Shown here piece by piece: positions 1 through 8,099 of a stretch of DNA of 44,365 bases (position 1 is the stretch's first letter; every line of letters starts with the position of its first letter). The translations under genes and the position numbers were made by a program. The stretch covers positions 1 through 44,365 of the forward strand of contig JAJXWQ010000021.1 of NCBI GenBank assembly GCA_021781555.1, in the 5' to 3' direction. Origin of the DNA: a bacterium. GTDB lineage: Bacteria; Cyanobacteriota; Sericytochromatia; S15B-MN24; VGJW01. Under the pieces are notes generated by a model that saw only the letters and a list, made by a program, of their open reading frames with translations, was not told the DNA's origin and searched no databases.

Positions 1-40
1 GTCGGGACGGGGAAGAGAGTGGTAGGATCTTGCATGTGAT

Positions 41-95
41 GGCCGGGCCTCCGGTGGGGTTGTGTTGCAACAATAGCCTACCGTTGGGCCCGGCC
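41..95. other. long inverted repeat in the miaB leader
   Basis: Perfect 9-bp arms GGCCGGGCC (41-49) and GGCCCGGCC (87-95). Inside them CGGTGGG and CCTACCG can also pair with one G-T. It lies about 65 bp before miaB. No T-run follows on either strand, so it does not look like a classical intrinsic terminator. It could be the 3' end of an upstream transcript or a leader hairpin. I see no gene in 1-159. Confidence 0.4.
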
Positions 96-159
96 TTCCA
101 ACAAGCTCCGCGAATTTTCCGGGCTAGGGGTTTTCCCGCTTCTGGATGCGTTCGAGGCC

Positions 160-1539
160 ATGGCTGAACTCAAAGTCTACCTGCGTTCCTTTGGATGCCA
201 GATGAACCTCTCGGATGCCGAGCGGGCGCTGGGTCTGCTGGCGCGCCACGGCTACGAACCCACCGTTGACGAGGCCCAGGCCGACCTGCTGCTCGTCAAC
301 ACCTGCGCGATCCGCGAGAAGGCCGAGGACAAGCTCTTCTCGCTGCTGGGCGAGTGGCGTCAGATCAAGCGGCAGCGCCCCGGAGTGATCCTGGCCGTGA
401 TGGGCTGCGTGGCCCAGGAGATGAAAGACGAGATCCGCCGGCGCAATCCGGCGGTCGACGTGGTCGTGGGGACGCACAACTTCCACGAGCTCGGCGACCT
501 CATCGAGGAGGTCCGCGAGACGCGATCGCCCATCACGCGCATCGGTCGACTCCGGGACGCGCTTCCCGACGACCTGCCGACGATCCGTGACGGCAGGTAC
601 CACGCCTGGGTGCCCGTCATCTACGGTTGCTCGTACTTCTGCAGCTACTGCATCGTTCCGTTCACCCGAGGACCCTTCCAGAGCCGAGAGCCAGGGGCGA
701 TCGCGCGCGAGGTGACGGCCCTGCTGGCCGAGGGGTACCAGGAGATCACGCTCCTGGGCCAGACCGTGGATCGTTACGGGCGGGATCTGCCCGAGCCCAC
801 GACCCTGGCCGCCTTGCTGCGGCGACTGTCGCCGCTGCCGGGCCTGGCTCGCATTCGCTTCCTGACGAGCCATCCCGTGGACCTCGACCTGGAGCTGGTG
901 CAGACCGTGGCCGAGCTTCCGAACGTGATGGAATACTTCCACTTCCCCATCCAGAGCGGATCGGACCGGATGCTCGAGCAGATGAAACGTCAGCACACGG
1001 TGGCCCAGTACCTGGACAAGGTCGCGATGATCCGGCAGCACCTGCCGGGCGCCGCCATCAGCGGCGACCTGATCGTGGGCTTCCCCGGCGAGACCGAGGA
1101 GGATTTCGAGGACACGTTGCGGATCGTGCGCGAGGTCGAGTTCGACTCCAACAACACCGCAGCGTATTCGATCCGGCCCTGGACACCGGCGGGAAAGCGT
1201 GCCGACCAGGTCCCCGAGGAGGTCAAGCGCGATCGCCTGGCTCGCCTCAACGAGACCGTGGCCGAGACGAGCTTGCGCTGCAATCGCCGGCTGGTGGGGA
1301 GCTGGCAAGAAGTCCTCGTCGAGGGCCCCTCGAGCAAGCGCCCCGGGATCTGGACCGGACGGACGCGGGGCAACCGGGAGATCTTCTTCCCGGGCGACCC
1401 GAGCCTCGAAGGCCAGATCGTCCAGGTGAAGGTCGCCTCGGCGCGCCCGTTCACGCTCCGGGGCTTCGTCGCAGGCCGGCCGGAGAGCTGGCCGACGGAC
1501 CACGAGCCGCGGGTACCGCCTGTCGTCGACCTCCTGTAG
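160..1539 (+). CDS. miaB: tRNA-2-methylthio-N6-dimethylallyladenosine synthase MiaB
   Basis: 459 aa, the usual MiaB length. MiaB is a cytoplasmic radical SAM methylthiotransferase that adds a methylthio group to i6A37 in tRNAs reading UNN codons. The N-terminal UPF0004 domain has its three cluster cysteines at C13, C49 and C83. The radical SAM cluster motif is C157-x3-C161-x2-C164 in the segment YGCSYFCSYC. The C-terminal 65 or so residues match a TRAM RNA-binding domain. The start ATG is preceded by GAGG 4 nt upstream. MtaB and RimO are the main alternatives; the NTCAIREKAEDK segment and the overall length favour MiaB. It converges with the radical SAM/SPASM gene, with a dispersed repeat between the two stop codons. 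Confidence 0.95.
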   Translation: MAELKVYLRSFGCQMNLSDAERALGLLARHGYEPTVDEAQADLLLVNTCAIREKAEDKLFSLLGEWRQIKRQRPGVILAVMGCVAQEMKDEIRRRNPAVDVVVGTHNFHELGDLIEEVRETRSPITRIGRLRDALPDDLPTIRDGRYHAWVPVIYGCSYFCSYCIVPFTRGPFQSREPGAIAREVTALLAEGYQEITLLGQTVDRYGRDLPEPTTLAALLRRLSPLPGLARIRFLTSHPVDLDLELVQTVAELPNVMEYFHFPIQSGSDRMLEQMKRQHTVAQYLDKVAMIRQHLPGAAISGDLIVGFPGETEEDFEDTLRIVREVEFDSNNTAAYSIRPWTPAGKRADQVPEEVKRDRLARLNETVAETSLRCNRRLVGSWQEVLVEGPSSKRPGIWTGRTRGNREIFFPGDPSLEGQIVQVKVASARPFTLRGFVAGRPESWPTDHEPRVPPVVDLL

Positions 1540-1540
1540 C

Positions 1541-1654
1541 ATCGGGTCAGATCAAACCGGGAGCAAGCTCTTGCAGGGTGAACGGGTCCCTCTGCGCGGT
1601 CGCTGCGCTGCGCAACCGGGCCCCGTTTGACTCCCAGGGCTCGGGAGCACTCTA
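1541..1654 (+). repeat. dispersed three-arm palindromic repeat, locus 1
   Basis: A degenerate C module (1541-1566, containing ATCAAACCGGGAGC) is followed by one A-B unit (TGAACGGGTCCC at 1579-1590, CCCCGTTTGACTC at 1621-1633) and a shortened C end (GGGAGCACTCTAG, 1643-1655). It fills the gap between the convergent miaB and radical SAM genes. The terminal CTCTAG carries the TAG stop of the minus-strand gene. Confidence 0.85.
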
Positions 1655-2674
1655 GCGGACCCCGCGCGCCGCGGGGCAGGCGAGGTCGGGTGCACCTGTG
1701 GCCTCGCCACGGCCGTAGGTCGCCGCCGGACACCCTCCTCGGCAGCCGCTCCACGCCGCGCACGACGCGCACGCACCATGCGGGCGGTGCGCTCGGATCT
1801 CCTGCAGGAGCGGGTGCTTCTCCCACACTTCGATCAGGTCGTCCTGCCAGACATTGCCGAGCTTTTGCCCGATGCGACAGTACCGGATGGATCCATCCAC
1901 ATCCACCTCCACGAGCTCGGTGCGATCGCAATGACACATGTCGGTCGACAGGAACCACAGGCGCCGGGTGAGGCGGGGATAGAGGTTCGGCAGGTTGTGC
2001 GCGAGCGGATCGAAGAGCATGATCGGGCGCTTGTAGCGGATCGCGACGGCATGCTCGAGGAGTGCCACCAGGACCCGGTGGAAGTCGCCCTGGGTCTCGA
2101 GGCCTCCGGCCGCTTGGCCACGCGCGATCACGCGCTGAACCTTGATCCCCGCGACGCCCAGCTCGCGAGAGAGGTCGAGCAGGCGAGGGATCTCGTCGAG
2201 GTTGCGCCCTGGGATCATGACCGCGCTCAGGACGATGAGCATCCTGGCCTTGCGCAGCGCCGAGATGCCAGCCAGGGCCCGTTCCCAGGACTTCGGACCC
2301 CGGATCGCCTCGTGGGTCTGGCGCGTCGCCCCGTCGAGGCTCACCTGAACCATCTTCAGGCCCGCCTGTCGGAGCGTCCAGGCCTGTGGCAGGTCGATCC
2401 TTGTCGCATTAGTCACCAATCGCAACGTGAAATTATGTCGTCGTGCAAGTTTGATGACATCTGCAAGGTCCGGGCGGGTTGTGGGCTCGCCGCCGCCGAG
2501 CGTGAGGAAGCCCTCGCCCCGGTCGCCATGGTGCCGGCGCAGGCGGTCGAACGTGGTGAGGACCCGCTCGACGTCCTCGAGCGGCATCGGTCGGGCGCCA
2601 AGTCGGTCCTGATAGCAGTGCGAACAGGCGAGGTTGCAGACGCCCGTGACGTTGAGGTGGAAGCGCGGCTTCAA
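1652..2674 (-). CDS. radical SAM/SPASM-domain enzyme
   Basis: 340 aa if started at the TTG at 2674. That TTG overlaps the TGA stop of the preceding gene (TTGA), which indicates translational coupling. The same frame stays open upstream, but that stretch is antisense-type coding of the neighbour and has no better start. The radical SAM motif is C13-x3-C17-x2-C20, followed by GGEP (61-64). The C-terminal third carries SPASM-type cysteines at C247, C249, C266, C302, C305, C311, C315 and C333, the usual ligands for auxiliary iron-sulfur clusters. Families with this layout include peptide maturases (PqqE, AlbA) and sugar or cofactor enzymes. The substrate is unknown, and no precursor-peptide gene is evident nearby. 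The partner gene suggests nucleotide-sugar or glycoconjugate chemistry, which is inference. Confidence 0.85.
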   Translation of the reverse strand: MKPRFHLNVTGVCNLACSHCYQDRLGARPMPLEDVERVLTTFDRLRRHHGDRGEGFLTLGGGEPTTRPDLADVIKLARRHNFTLRLVTNATRIDLPQAWTLRQAGLKMVQVSLDGATRQTHEAIRGPKSWERALAGISALRKARMLIVLSAVMIPGRNLDEIPRLLDLSRELGVAGIKVQRVIARGQAAGGLETQGDFHRVLVALLEHAVAIRYKRPIMLFDPLAHNLPNLYPRLTRRLWFLSTDMCHCDRTELVEVDVDGSIRYCRIGQKLGNVWQDDLIEVWEKHPLLQEIRAHRPHGACASCAAWSGCRGGCPAATYGRGEATGAPDLACPAARGVR

Positions 2675-3738
2675 CGAGCGGACAGTGCTCCGTGCAAGGA
2701 CTGCGCCTTGCGCGCCAGCAGGATCTGCGCCTGCGCGACGTCGGCCTGGCTCTTGACCGGGATGAACCGATCGTCGCGGTCGATCTCGAGGGCGCCGAAG
2801 GCCAGGCGGGCCGAGAGGTCGCCCGCCAGGTGCTCGAACTGTATCACCGGGGTGTCGTCGACCCTCTTCTCCACGACGTACCACGGCAGATCGAAATCGC
2901 GATCGAGGGACCTGGCCTCGAAGCAATAGGTCGCCGTGTTGAAGACCGGAATCGCGTTCTGGTCGACCGTGGGCGGAAACGCAAAGCCCTCGACCAGCTG
3001 GAGCCGGCCATCGACCCGCGCCGGTGCCCCACCCCGATCGCCCGGCGCCTTGGCGGCGACCTCGGCTGTCATCTGGGTCCCGCTGGCAAGGTGGAATCCG
3101 ACGATGGCCATGTCGGGCGTCGCCCCGAGGTTGTCGACGTTCGAGAAGAGCAAGGTGGTCCCGCCGGCGCCGAGGAATTCCGCCAGCAGACCCGCCTGGC
3201 GCATTGCGGAGGGAAAATCTCCGTGCCCGGGCGCCGCATCGTTTTCCTGGCCCCTCGGGTCGACGAAGCGCGCCCCGCTGGCCAGCAGCCGGGGGTACCG
3301 GAATTGCTGGAACAGCCGGACCCGAGCGGGATCGATGCCGAAGTACCCGTGCTCGACCAGGTGGGCGGCCACCGCGTCGTGCGTGTGGAAGCTGGTCATG
3401 ATGTAGATTGGCAGGCGATCGCCACCGATCTCCCGGGCCCATTGGAGCTTCCACCCGAGAAAGCTTTGCCCCCCGAAGATGGGGTAGATCCCCTTGGGCC
3501 GGTCCCAGTTGAACCGCGTCGCCATGCCGCCCGCGAGGATCACGAGGCCGAGCTTCCCTTGTCGCAGGGCATCCGCGCCCCGGGCTTCGAGCTGGCGCCG
3601 CTCCTCGCCGCCCCGAGGCGGCAGCGTGGCGATGTCGCCGGGCGCGGGTGGCATGACCTCGGCCGTCAGGATGTTGTCCGCCGCCGACCAGGATCCGCTC
3701 CTGAACTTCTCTGCCAGGGTCTCGAACGCTGCGTCCAT
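2671..3738 (-). CDS. UTP-sugar-1-phosphate uridylyltransferase, eukaryotic-type UDPGP family
   Basis: 355 aa. Matches the UDPGP family (UTP-glucose-1-phosphate uridylyltransferase or UDP-GlcNAc pyrophosphorylase), which makes a UDP-sugar from UTP and a sugar 1-phosphate in the cytoplasm. Visible motifs are the nucleotide-binding loop GGMATR (70-75) with PK at 81-82, GHGD (171-174), NVDNLGA (200-206), FNT (266-268), EK (290-291), QFE (300-302) and RFIPVKS (324-330). These follow the order of eukaryotic-type UGPases rather than bacterial GalU. It is shorter than typical eukaryotic UGPases. It is first of a two-gene unit, sharing a TTGA stop/start overlap with the radical SAM gene. The specific sugar cannot be read from the sequence. 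Confidence 0.85.
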   Translation of the reverse strand: MDAAFETLAEKFRSGSWSAADNILTAEVMPPAPGDIATLPPRGGEERRQLEARGADALRQGKLGLVILAGGMATRFNWDRPKGIYPIFGGQSFLGWKLQWAREIGGDRLPIYIMTSFHTHDAVAAHLVEHGYFGIDPARVRLFQQFRYPRLLASGARFVDPRGQENDAAPGHGDFPSAMRQAGLLAEFLGAGGTTLLFSNVDNLGATPDMAIVGFHLASGTQMTAEVAAKAPGDRGGAPARVDGRLQLVEGFAFPPTVDQNAIPVFNTATYCFEARSLDRDFDLPWYVVEKRVDDTPVIQFEHLAGDLSARLAFGALEIDRDDRFIPVKSQADVAQAQILLARKAQSLHGALSAR

Positions 3739-3960
3739 GGGGCCATCTTACAGCGGAAAGCCCACCGCGCGGTAATCGAGGATTCCCCTTCCAGGTGCGC
3801 CTGGAGCAGCCCCCTGGCTCTGTCGATCCAGACCCGCCGGGAGGCCCCCGGCAGGTAGGCCGCAAGATCCGATCGCGATCGCCTTTCGTAGGGTACGATC
3901 GCATGCGTCGTGCCGTAGGGCTCGAGTCCCCCGTCTGTTGGTTCCCGCTCGGAGAAGACG
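3739..3960. other. divergent intergenic region
   Basis: Separates the minus-strand uridylyltransferase from the plus-strand VKOR gene and must hold promoters for both. It contains one GCGATCGC octamer (3875-3882) and a TACGAT (3895-3900) that could be a plus-strand -10. No convincing -35 or operator was seen. Confidence 0.4.
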
Positions 3961-4950
3961 ATGCCACAGCCCGGTTCTACCCCACTTCTGTCTTCGCAGC
4001 GCTGGCTGCTTGCGGGGCTCGCCTCGCTGGGGATTTTCGATGCGTCCTACCTGCTCATCGCGCATGCGATGGGGCAGTCCCTGGCTTGCCCGCAGACGGC
4101 CATCATCAATTGCGACGAAGTCGTCACCAGCCAGTACTCGGTGGTGATGGGTTTGCCGGTCGCCTTCTGGGGCCTGCTGGCATACCTGTCCGTGGTCGGA
4201 CTGTCGCTGTGGCCCATCGTGGGGAATCGGCTCGGCCGGGCAACGGACCCTACCCCCGGGACCCCCGACGGCAATCTCTTCTTGCTGCGGGGCCTGACGA
4301 CGGTGATGGCGACGATCAGCAGTTACTTGGTCTACCTGATGGTGGGGGTGATCCATGGCGTCTGCCTGTACTGCATCGGGTCGTTCTTGCTGTCGTTGAC
4401 CTTGTTCGGGATCGCGAACTTCTGGCCGGCGCTGACCAAGGCGAGCGGTCGGGTCGTCATCGGCGGACTCCTCGTGGGGGTTCTGGCCCTGGCGGCTCTC
4501 GGCGCTCCCCCCAACCAATCCGCCGCGGTTCCCGGCATTCCGGGCGGCTTCCCGCCCCAGCCGGGCAGCGGTGTCGTCCCTCAGAACGGCCTCGTGCCCC
4601 TCTCCGAGCCCGTCTATCCGATCCCGACGACCTCCGGGCCGGCCGAAATGGCCCTGGCCAGGTGGCTCGCGGAGAACGGCGCCAGGATGTATGGCGGTTA
4701 TCGCTGCCCGCACTGCTTCCGCGAGAAGGAGCTCTTTGGCCGGCAGGCCTTCCAGCTGATCGACTACGTCGAATGTGACCCGTCGACCTCTTCGGCCCGC
4801 GTCGCTCTCTGCAAGGCGGCAAATATCCGCGAATACCCCACCTGGGAGATCGGCGGCAAGTACTATCCAGGGGAGGCCAACCTCGAGGTCCTGGCCGCCC
4901 GATCCAACTACCCCGGCAGTCAGGCCTTTGCCCGGCACATCCTCCGCTAG
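3961..4950 (+). CDS. VKOR-thioredoxin fusion disulfide-forming oxidoreductase
   Basis: 329 aa. The N-terminal vitamin K epoxide reductase domain has several membrane segments and a periplasmic thioredoxin-like domain follows. The VKOR domain shows loop cysteines C43 and C51, a conserved Ser region with GLPVAFWG, and the quinone-facing CXXC C135-LY-C138. A Pro/Gly-rich linker (about 183-225) leads to a Trx-like domain with C249-PH-C252. The family oxidises secreted proteins: electrons pass from the Trx CXXC through the loop cysteines to CXXC and then to quinone, replacing DsbA/DsbB. Fused forms are well known in cyanobacteria. All six expected cysteines are present, so it should be active. Confidence 0.93.
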   Translation: MPQPGSTPLLSSQRWLLAGLASLGIFDASYLLIAHAMGQSLACPQTAIINCDEVVTSQYSVVMGLPVAFWGLLAYLSVVGLSLWPIVGNRLGRATDPTPGTPDGNLFLLRGLTTVMATISSYLVYLMVGVIHGVCLYCIGSFLLSLTLFGIANFWPALTKASGRVVIGGLLVGVLALAALGAPPNQSAAVPGIPGGFPPQPGSGVVPQNGLVPLSEPVYPIPTTSGPAEMALARWLAENGARMYGGYRCPHCFREKELFGRQAFQLIDYVECDPSTSSARVALCKAANIREYPTWEIGGKYYPGEANLEVLAARSNYPGSQAFARHILR

Positions 4951-4990
4951 CGGAGCGCGCTCGTCGGGGGCTAGCGATCCGGGGTTTGGA

Positions 4991-5914
4991 GTGCCAAGCG
5001 ATTCGCGACGCTGGCGTGACCTGGCTTACGGCCTGGCCACGGTGATCTTCTTCGGCCTTTACACCCCGCTCGCCAAGCGCTGGCTTGCCGATATGCCGCC
5101 GCTGATGTCGACGGGTTTCCTCTACAGCTCGTCGGGTGCAACGCTCGCCCTGCTCGTCGCTGTCCGGTGGCTTGCCGGCTACCGCATCGAACCCCTGCGC
5201 CGACTCAAGCTTGGGGATGCTCGCATCTATGGCCTCGGGGTGGCGTGTGGCGTCTCGGCTTCCTGGCTCCAGCTCGACGGCCTCGGCCAGGTGTCCGGCA
5301 CTGTGGGATCGCTCCTTAGCAATCTCGAGGGCGTCTTCATGGTGGGGATCGCCCTGTTCTTCGGGGAGTCCTTGCGGTTCTCCGAGGCGGTAGGCGCTGC
5401 CGCGATCCTGGGCGGGGCGGTCGTTCTGAGCCTCGGGGCCAGCGGGGGGGCCACGACGCATCTCGGGGGCGTCTTGCTGGTGGCGATCGCATACCTGGGG
5501 TGGGCCAGCGACAACATGACCACGCAGCGCCTGTCCGAGCGCGATCCCATGGCTCTCATGGCGACCAAGTGTCTGCTGGCGGGTGCGGTGAGCCTGGCGA
5601 TCGCGGGGTTGGCGCACGAGCCGCTCCCCCCGATGGCACAGATCGGTCCCGCGCTGCTGCTAGGCGGAATCTGGTGGTCGGCCGCCACGGCCTGCTTCGT
5701 GCTGGGCCTGCGGGCTTTGGGTGGCGCGAAGATGGGCAGCCTGCTTTTCCTCACGCCTTTTGCCGGTGCGATCGGCTCCATCGTGGGACTCAAGGATCCG
5801 GTGACGATGGCGGTGATGGCTGCGGCAGCGCTCATGGGCATCGGCGCCTTCGCTCTGGGACACGGCCACCTCAAGGCGGAGGCCGGTGACCGGGCGGTGG
5901 CGTCCTCGATCTGA
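4991..5914 (+). CDS. EamA/DMT-family transporter
   Basis: 307 aa starting at GTG 4991, chosen because a GGGG tract lies just upstream and the first hydrophobic segment begins about 10 residues in. Two EamA halves of about five transmembrane segments each are visible, with Gly/Ala-rich helices. The end of helix 4 in each half has the family pattern (GSLLSNLEGVF in the first half, AKMGSLLFLTPF in the second). Family members export metabolites such as amino acids or purines, but the substrate cannot be inferred here. It starts 40 bp after the VKOR gene on the same strand and may be co-transcribed. The end is followed by a dispersed repeat and a convergent ABC operon. Confidence 0.85.
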   Translation: MPSDSRRWRDLAYGLATVIFFGLYTPLAKRWLADMPPLMSTGFLYSSSGATLALLVAVRWLAGYRIEPLRRLKLGDARIYGLGVACGVSASWLQLDGLGQVSGTVGSLLSNLEGVFMVGIALFFGESLRFSEAVGAAAILGGAVVLSLGASGGATTHLGGVLLVAIAYLGWASDNMTTQRLSERDPMALMATKCLLAGAVSLAIAGLAHEPLPPMAQIGPALLLGGIWWSAATACFVLGLRALGGAKMGSLLFLTPFAGAIGSIVGLKDPVTMAVMAAAALMGIGAFALGHGHLKAEAGDRAVASSI

Positions 5915-5933
5915 GGCTTGTGAATCTTGTAGT

Positions 5934-6025
5934 GTGAACGGGTCCCTCTGCGCGGTCGCTACGCTGCGCAATCGGACCTCGTTTGGCTCCTTCGGCCCCG
6001 ATGGCTTCGAAGCGGGAGCGGTCTA
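5934..6025 (+). repeat. dispersed three-arm palindromic repeat, locus 2 (degenerate)
   Basis: GTGAACGGGTCCCTCTGCGC opens the A-B unit, whose B arm has drifted to CCTCGTTTGGCTC. The C module remains recognisable as TTCGAAGCGGGAGCGGTCTA. The final CTA (6023-6025) is the complement of the TAG stop of the minus-strand permease. It lies between two convergent genes. Confidence 0.75.
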
Positions 6026-6847
6026 CTCGGCCCCCGACAGGCTCATGGCCCCGGCCGCGGCCAGCACGAGCGCCACGACGGTTATCACTCCGACATCGAA
6101 CCCCAGGCTCCATCGGATCAGACCGGTGGCCCGGGCCAGCACCGAGAGTCGCTGGGTGCCACCGAGAGGCAGCTGGATCAGCGTCGACGAGAACACGAGA
6201 CCCCGAAGGGCGTCGACGCCGTAGGTGAGCGGATCGACGCGCATCAGGATCTTCATCCAACCCGGGGCGGTGCTGAGCGGAAACATGGCCCCCGAGAGGA
6301 AGTACAGGGGCATCACCAGGAAATTCATGATCATCTGGAAGCCTTGCATCGACTTCATTCGCCCGGCGATCGCCACTCCCAGGCTGGTCACGGCGAAGCT
6401 GATGAGAAAGGCCACCACCAGGATCTTGGCCACGACGGCCGCCGTGAGCGATACTCCGACGACGGGCGCGAGCGCCAGGAGGATGATGGCCTGGATCGTG
6501 GCAGTCGTGGCTCCGCCCAGGCTCTTTCCCAGCGCCACCGCACCGCGCGAGACGGGCGCGACGAGGACCTCCTTGAGAAATCCGAACTCGCGGTCCCAGA
6601 TCGTGGACGCGCCGGCGAAGATGGAGGTGAAAAGCAGGCTCATCCCGATGATGCCCGGGAACATGAACTTGAGGTAGTCGATGCCCCCCGGAGCGGTACG
6701 GAGAGTCATCGCGCTGGTGAGGCCCTTGCCCACGACCAGGAGGTAGAGCAGCGGCTGCGCAAACATGGCAACCAGCCGCGAGCGCTCGCGAATCGATACC
6801 TTGAACTCGCGCAGCCAGATGGTGTATATGGCCTGGATTGCCTGCAT
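6023..6847 (-). CDS. ABC-2 type exporter permease (DrrB-like)
   Basis: 274 aa with six predicted membrane segments, typical of ABC-2 membrane subunits. It has the family pattern of a cytoplasmic N-terminus (WLREFKVSIRERSRL), a large Gly-containing second segment and a MPLYFLSGAMFPL stretch late in the protein. It probably pairs with the ATPase gene ending 19 nt upstream. The two-gene layout is that of drug, lipid or polysaccharide exporters of the DrrAB class. The substrate is unknown. Its stop codon lies in the outer end of a dispersed repeat. Confidence 0.88.
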   Translation of the reverse strand: MQAIQAIYTIWLREFKVSIRERSRLVAMFAQPLLYLLVVGKGLTSAMTLRTAPGGIDYLKFMFPGIIGMSLLFTSIFAGASTIWDREFGFLKEVLVAPVSRGAVALGKSLGGATTATIQAIILLALAPVVGVSLTAAVVAKILVVAFLISFAVTSLGVAIAGRMKSMQGFQMIMNFLVMPLYFLSGAMFPLSTAPGWMKILMRVDPLTYGVDALRGLVFSSTLIQLPLGGTQRLSVLARATGLIRWSLGFDVGVITVVALVLAAAGAMSLSGAE

Positions 6848-6866
6848 GGGATCTCCTTGGAAACGC

Positions 6867-7847
6867 CTATCGCCGGCCCTGGCTGCCCCAGCGGCGGGCC
6901 ATCATGCGCATGCGGTCGAGGGGGGTCGCCTCCTCGGCGCGGATCTCACGGCCGGTGAGGTGCATGAAGACGTCGTCGAGGTTGGGCTGCTTGACGGAAA
7001 TGGCCGTGATGCGACCCGGGAAGTCGGCGACGACCCGGGGCACGAACTGGGCGGCGTCTGCCATCTGGAAGTGGACCGTGCCCTCGGATGCCTGCACCGG
7101 AACGCCATAGCGCTCCGCGATGTCCCCCTGAAGCGCGGCATCGCCGGTGATGATCACGGTTTCACCGCCCAGGCTCCGCTTCAGAGCCTCCGGAGTGTCG
7201 AGCGCCTGGAGCTTGCCATGGTCGATGACCGCGATGCGATCGCAGTTCTCGGCCTCGTCCATGTAGTGAGTCGTCATGAAGACCGTGACACCCGACTCCG
7301 ACCGCAGCCGACGCACATGCTCCCAGATCGCGGCTCGGGTCTGAGGGTCGAGGCCCACGGTAGGCTCGTCCAGGAACAGGACCTGGGGCTCGTGCAAGAG
7401 CCCGCGGGCGATCTCGAGCCGCCGCTTCATTCCGCCCGAGAAGATGGAGACGAGGTCCTTGCGGCGGTCCAGCAGGTCGACCATCGTCAGCACCCTGGCG
7501 ATCCGGTCCTGGCGGACGGAGCGCGGGACGTGGTAGAGCATCGCGTGGAACTGCAGGTTCTCCTCGGCCGTCAGCCGGTTATCCAGGGAGGGATCCTGGA
7601 AGACCATTCCGATGGACTGCCGCACCTTGCCGGGCTGGCTCGCGACGTCGAACCCCGCCAGAGTTGCCCGCCCCGCCGTCGGCTTGAGCAAGGTCGACAG
7701 GATCTTGATGGCGGTGCTCTTGCCCGCCCCGTTGGGCCCGAGGAAGCCGAAGATCTCACCGGGTTGGACGACGAGATCGATCCCCGCCAGCGCGGTGACG
7801 TCGCCGTAGCGCTTGATCAGTCCTTGGGTCTCGATGATTGCGCTCAT
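6867..7847 (-). CDS. ABC transporter ATPase (DrrA/CcmA-like)
   Basis: 326 aa. Walker A is GPNGAGKST (37-45), the signature is FSGGMKRR (136-143, F in place of the usual L) and Walker B is VLFLDEP (156-162). A C-terminal extension of about 90 residues resembles the DUF4162 tail of DrrA-type ATPases. It energises the permease encoded immediately downstream. The start ATG at 7847 follows a clear promoter 90-115 bp upstream with an overlapping palindrome, so the operon is probably controlled by a repressor. No regulator gene is adjacent. Confidence 0.9.
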   Translation of the reverse strand: MSAIIETQGLIKRYGDVTALAGIDLVVQPGEIFGFLGPNGAGKSTAIKILSTLLKPTAGRATLAGFDVASQPGKVRQSIGMVFQDPSLDNRLTAEENLQFHAMLYHVPRSVRQDRIARVLTMVDLLDRRKDLVSIFSGGMKRRLEIARGLLHEPQVLFLDEPTVGLDPQTRAAIWEHVRRLRSESGVTVFMTTHYMDEAENCDRIAVIDHGKLQALDTPEALKRSLGGETVIITGDAALQGDIAERYGVPVQASEGTVHFQMADAAQFVPRVVADFPGRITAISVKQPNLDDVFMHLTGREIRAEEATPLDRMRMMARRWGSQGRR

Positions 7848-7924
7848 GGAAGCCTTCAGCTCGGGAACTGGCGCCCCGAGAAACCTGCGTTCCTCCGAGC
7901 GGGTGAAGCAAATTGTTTATCTGG

Positions 7925-7938
7925 GTCTAATTTTAGAC
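7925..7938. promoter_or_regulatory. 14-bp palindromic operator candidate
   Basis: GTCTAA-TT-TTAGAC is a perfect palindrome in an AT-rich island. It overlaps the -10 hexamer of the minus-strand ABC promoter and extends past it toward the start site, where a repressor would block transcription. The binding protein is unknown. Confidence 0.5.
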
Positions 7939-7963
7939 TATCGGATAACTTTCTGCTGGTCAA
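7935..7963 (-). promoter_or_regulatory. sigma70-type promoter of the ABC exporter operon
   Basis: On the minus strand, TTGACC (7963-7958) is followed after 17 bp by TAGTCT (7940-7935). Spacing is ideal and the -35 has 5 of 6 consensus bases. It lies about 90 bp before the ATPase start. Confidence 0.6.
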
Positions 7964-7984
7964 GGGGAAGAGCCTGCTCTAGCC

Positions 7985-8035
7985 TGGCTTTGCCCGGAGC
8001 GGGGTCCTTGGCGGGAAAGCCATCCCACCAAGGAC
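7985..8035. other. overlapping inverted repeats, possible pseudoknot
   Basis: GTCCTTGG (8004-8011) pairs with CCAAGGAC (8028-8035). AAAGCCA (8016-8022), which lies in that loop, pairs with TGGCTTT (7985-7991). Both pairings are perfect, and together they give an H-type pseudoknot topology. The region follows the minus-strand lipoprotein gene, so it may be its 3' UTR. No T-run is seen, and it matches no riboswitch I know. Confidence 0.35.
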
Positions 8036-8099
8036 ACCAGCTCCAAATTTGGGCGCAAGGGTCTCCGGTTGTGCCGGTGGACCCGGACCGACCGGCGAG

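Noticed and set aside
1652-3967. A single 771-residue fusion protein on the minus strand
   Set aside because: The upstream part of that frame runs antisense-like through the uridylyltransferase, which is in another frame with full family motifs. The TTGA overlap explains the arrangement.
7981-8040. Cyclic-di-GMP (GEMM) riboswitch, because of GGGCAAAGCC on the minus strand
   Set aside because: Only one of the conserved blocks is present, and it lies upstream of the ABC promoter rather than in the leader.
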